Source of the DNA: Sandaracinaceae bacterium | Lineage (GTDB): Bacteria > Myxococcota_A > Polyangia > Polyangiales > Sandaracinaceae | Assembly (NCBI GenBank): GCA_040218145.1 | Contig: JAVJQK010000091.1 | Location: 1-57,251 of the forward strand | Reading direction: 5' to 3' | DNA: 57,251 nt | In this document: positions 56,902 to 57,251 of the stretch, piece by piece | How positions within the stretch are numbered: position 1 is the stretch's first letter | Layout: every line of letters begins with the position of its first letter | Notes under the pieces: generated by a model | What the model saw: only the letters and a program-made list of their open reading frames with translations | Databases searched by the model: none | Told to the model about the DNA's origin: nothing | Translations under genes and position numbers: made by a program

Positions 56902-57228
56902 ATGCTCCGAATCACCGAAGAGTCGATCGTTTGGCTGCGCTCGATGAAGCCGATCTGGGAAGAGGTCGCGAAGCACGACAAGAACCTGGCTCGGCAGATG
57001 CGGGACAGCGCGGCGAGCGTGGTGGGGAACCTGGCCGAGGGCGAGAAGCGGGTCGGCGGACATGAGCGCGAGCGGTTCGGTACGGCCTACGGCTCGGCGG
57101 GCGAGACCCGCGTGTGGCTGCTCTCCGCGGCGGCGCTGGGGTACGTGAGCGACGAGGCGGTCGAAGGGCCTGCGGACTGGGCGGACAAGGCGCGCGCGAC
57201 GATGTGGAAGTTGATGCATCGCGGGTGA
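56902..57228 (+). CDS. Four-helix-bundle protein (23S rRNA IVP-type family)
   Basis: A 108-residue helical protein. ATG 56902 (MLRITEESIVWLRSMKP) is chosen over an upstream frame beginning at 56860. The pattern KNLARQMRDSAASVVGNLAEGEKRVGGHERERFGTAYGSAGETRVWLLSAAALGYVSDEA matches the four-helix-bundle family of intervening-sequence-encoded proteins, with NLAEG and the YGSAGETR element. In several bacteria members lie inside rRNA intervening sequences, but others are free-standing; no rRNA is visible here. The function is unknown. The gene ends 23 bases before the window edge. Confidence 0.85.
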   Translation: MLRITEESIVWLRSMKPIWEEVAKHDKNLARQMRDSAASVVGNLAEGEKRVGGHERERFGTAYGSAGETRVWLLSAAALGYVSDEAVEGPADWADKARATMWKLMHRG

Positions 57229-57251
57229 GCCAAGCGAGGGTGGCTCCGGCT

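Overview
The base composition (visibly very GC-rich), the many lipoproteins with Cys-rich and MopE-type metal-binding repeats, a GCxC/transmembrane/Arg tripartite element of the MYXO-CTERM type, a Ser/Thr kinase and a soluble-adenylyl-cyclase-like giant protein together suggest a myxobacterium (Myxococcota). The style fits Polyangiales, perhaps Sandaracinaceae. This is inferred from content only; no rRNA or other taxonomic marker lies in the window. I support 42 protein genes. I found no tRNA, rRNA, CRISPR array, transposase or prophage gene.

Layout. 1-373 holds nested palindromes and a 163-bp inverted-repeat unit without a gene, followed by a creatininase-family amidohydrolase. 1198-8907 (minus strand) is largely acyl-CoA and lipoate metabolism: a tandem acyl-CoA dehydrogenase pair, LipB, dihydrolipoyl dehydrogenase (E3) and a branched-chain 2-oxoacid dehydrogenase E1 alpha subunit, with an RCC1-repeat lipoprotein and a tail-anchored protein of unknown function between them. 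8992-16823 carries five lipoproteins or membrane proteins, a metallophosphoesterase with a hexanucleotide-repeat linker, and an MBL-fold hydrolase. 17019-20466 holds a hybrid histidine kinase, a small lipoprotein, and a VOC/DJ-1 pair that may handle reactive aldehydes. 20597-24200 has a Cys-repeat lipoprotein and a probable outer-membrane lipoprotein. 24268-27820 is a fadN-fadA beta-oxidation operon. It complements the dehydrogenases at 1198-3550, so the window encodes all core beta-oxidation steps.

28288-30276 holds a lipase-like hydrolase and an inositol-monophosphatase/HisN-type phosphatase. 30377-37385 is the most striking operon: a protein with the full domain order of soluble adenylyl cyclase (two cyclase domains, ATPase, TPR-like tail), translationally coupled to a DUF5995 protein and a large FAD-dependent oxidoreductase. 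37392-46630 holds an alpha/beta-hydrolase lipoprotein, a two-LytM M23 protein, an acyltransferase, a SnoaL-like lipoprotein, an atypical SDR, a soluble Ser/Thr kinase and a lipoprotein. 46635-53250 is devoted to Cys-rich surface proteins, including an 1803-residue protein that looks like two secreted proteins joined in frame: a MYXO-CTERM anchor is followed at once by a lipoprotein signal peptide. The right end carries a second M23 peptidase, TrmL, an outer-membrane beta-barrel protein, a roughly 530-bp hexanucleotide repeat tract, a hairpin array and a four-helix-bundle protein.

Several genes (acyltransferase, SDR, kinase, trmL, bkdA) have -35/-10-like boxes ending only 6-12 nt before the start codon. 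That suggests leaderless transcription is common here. All motif positions come from reading by eye; no database search was run.
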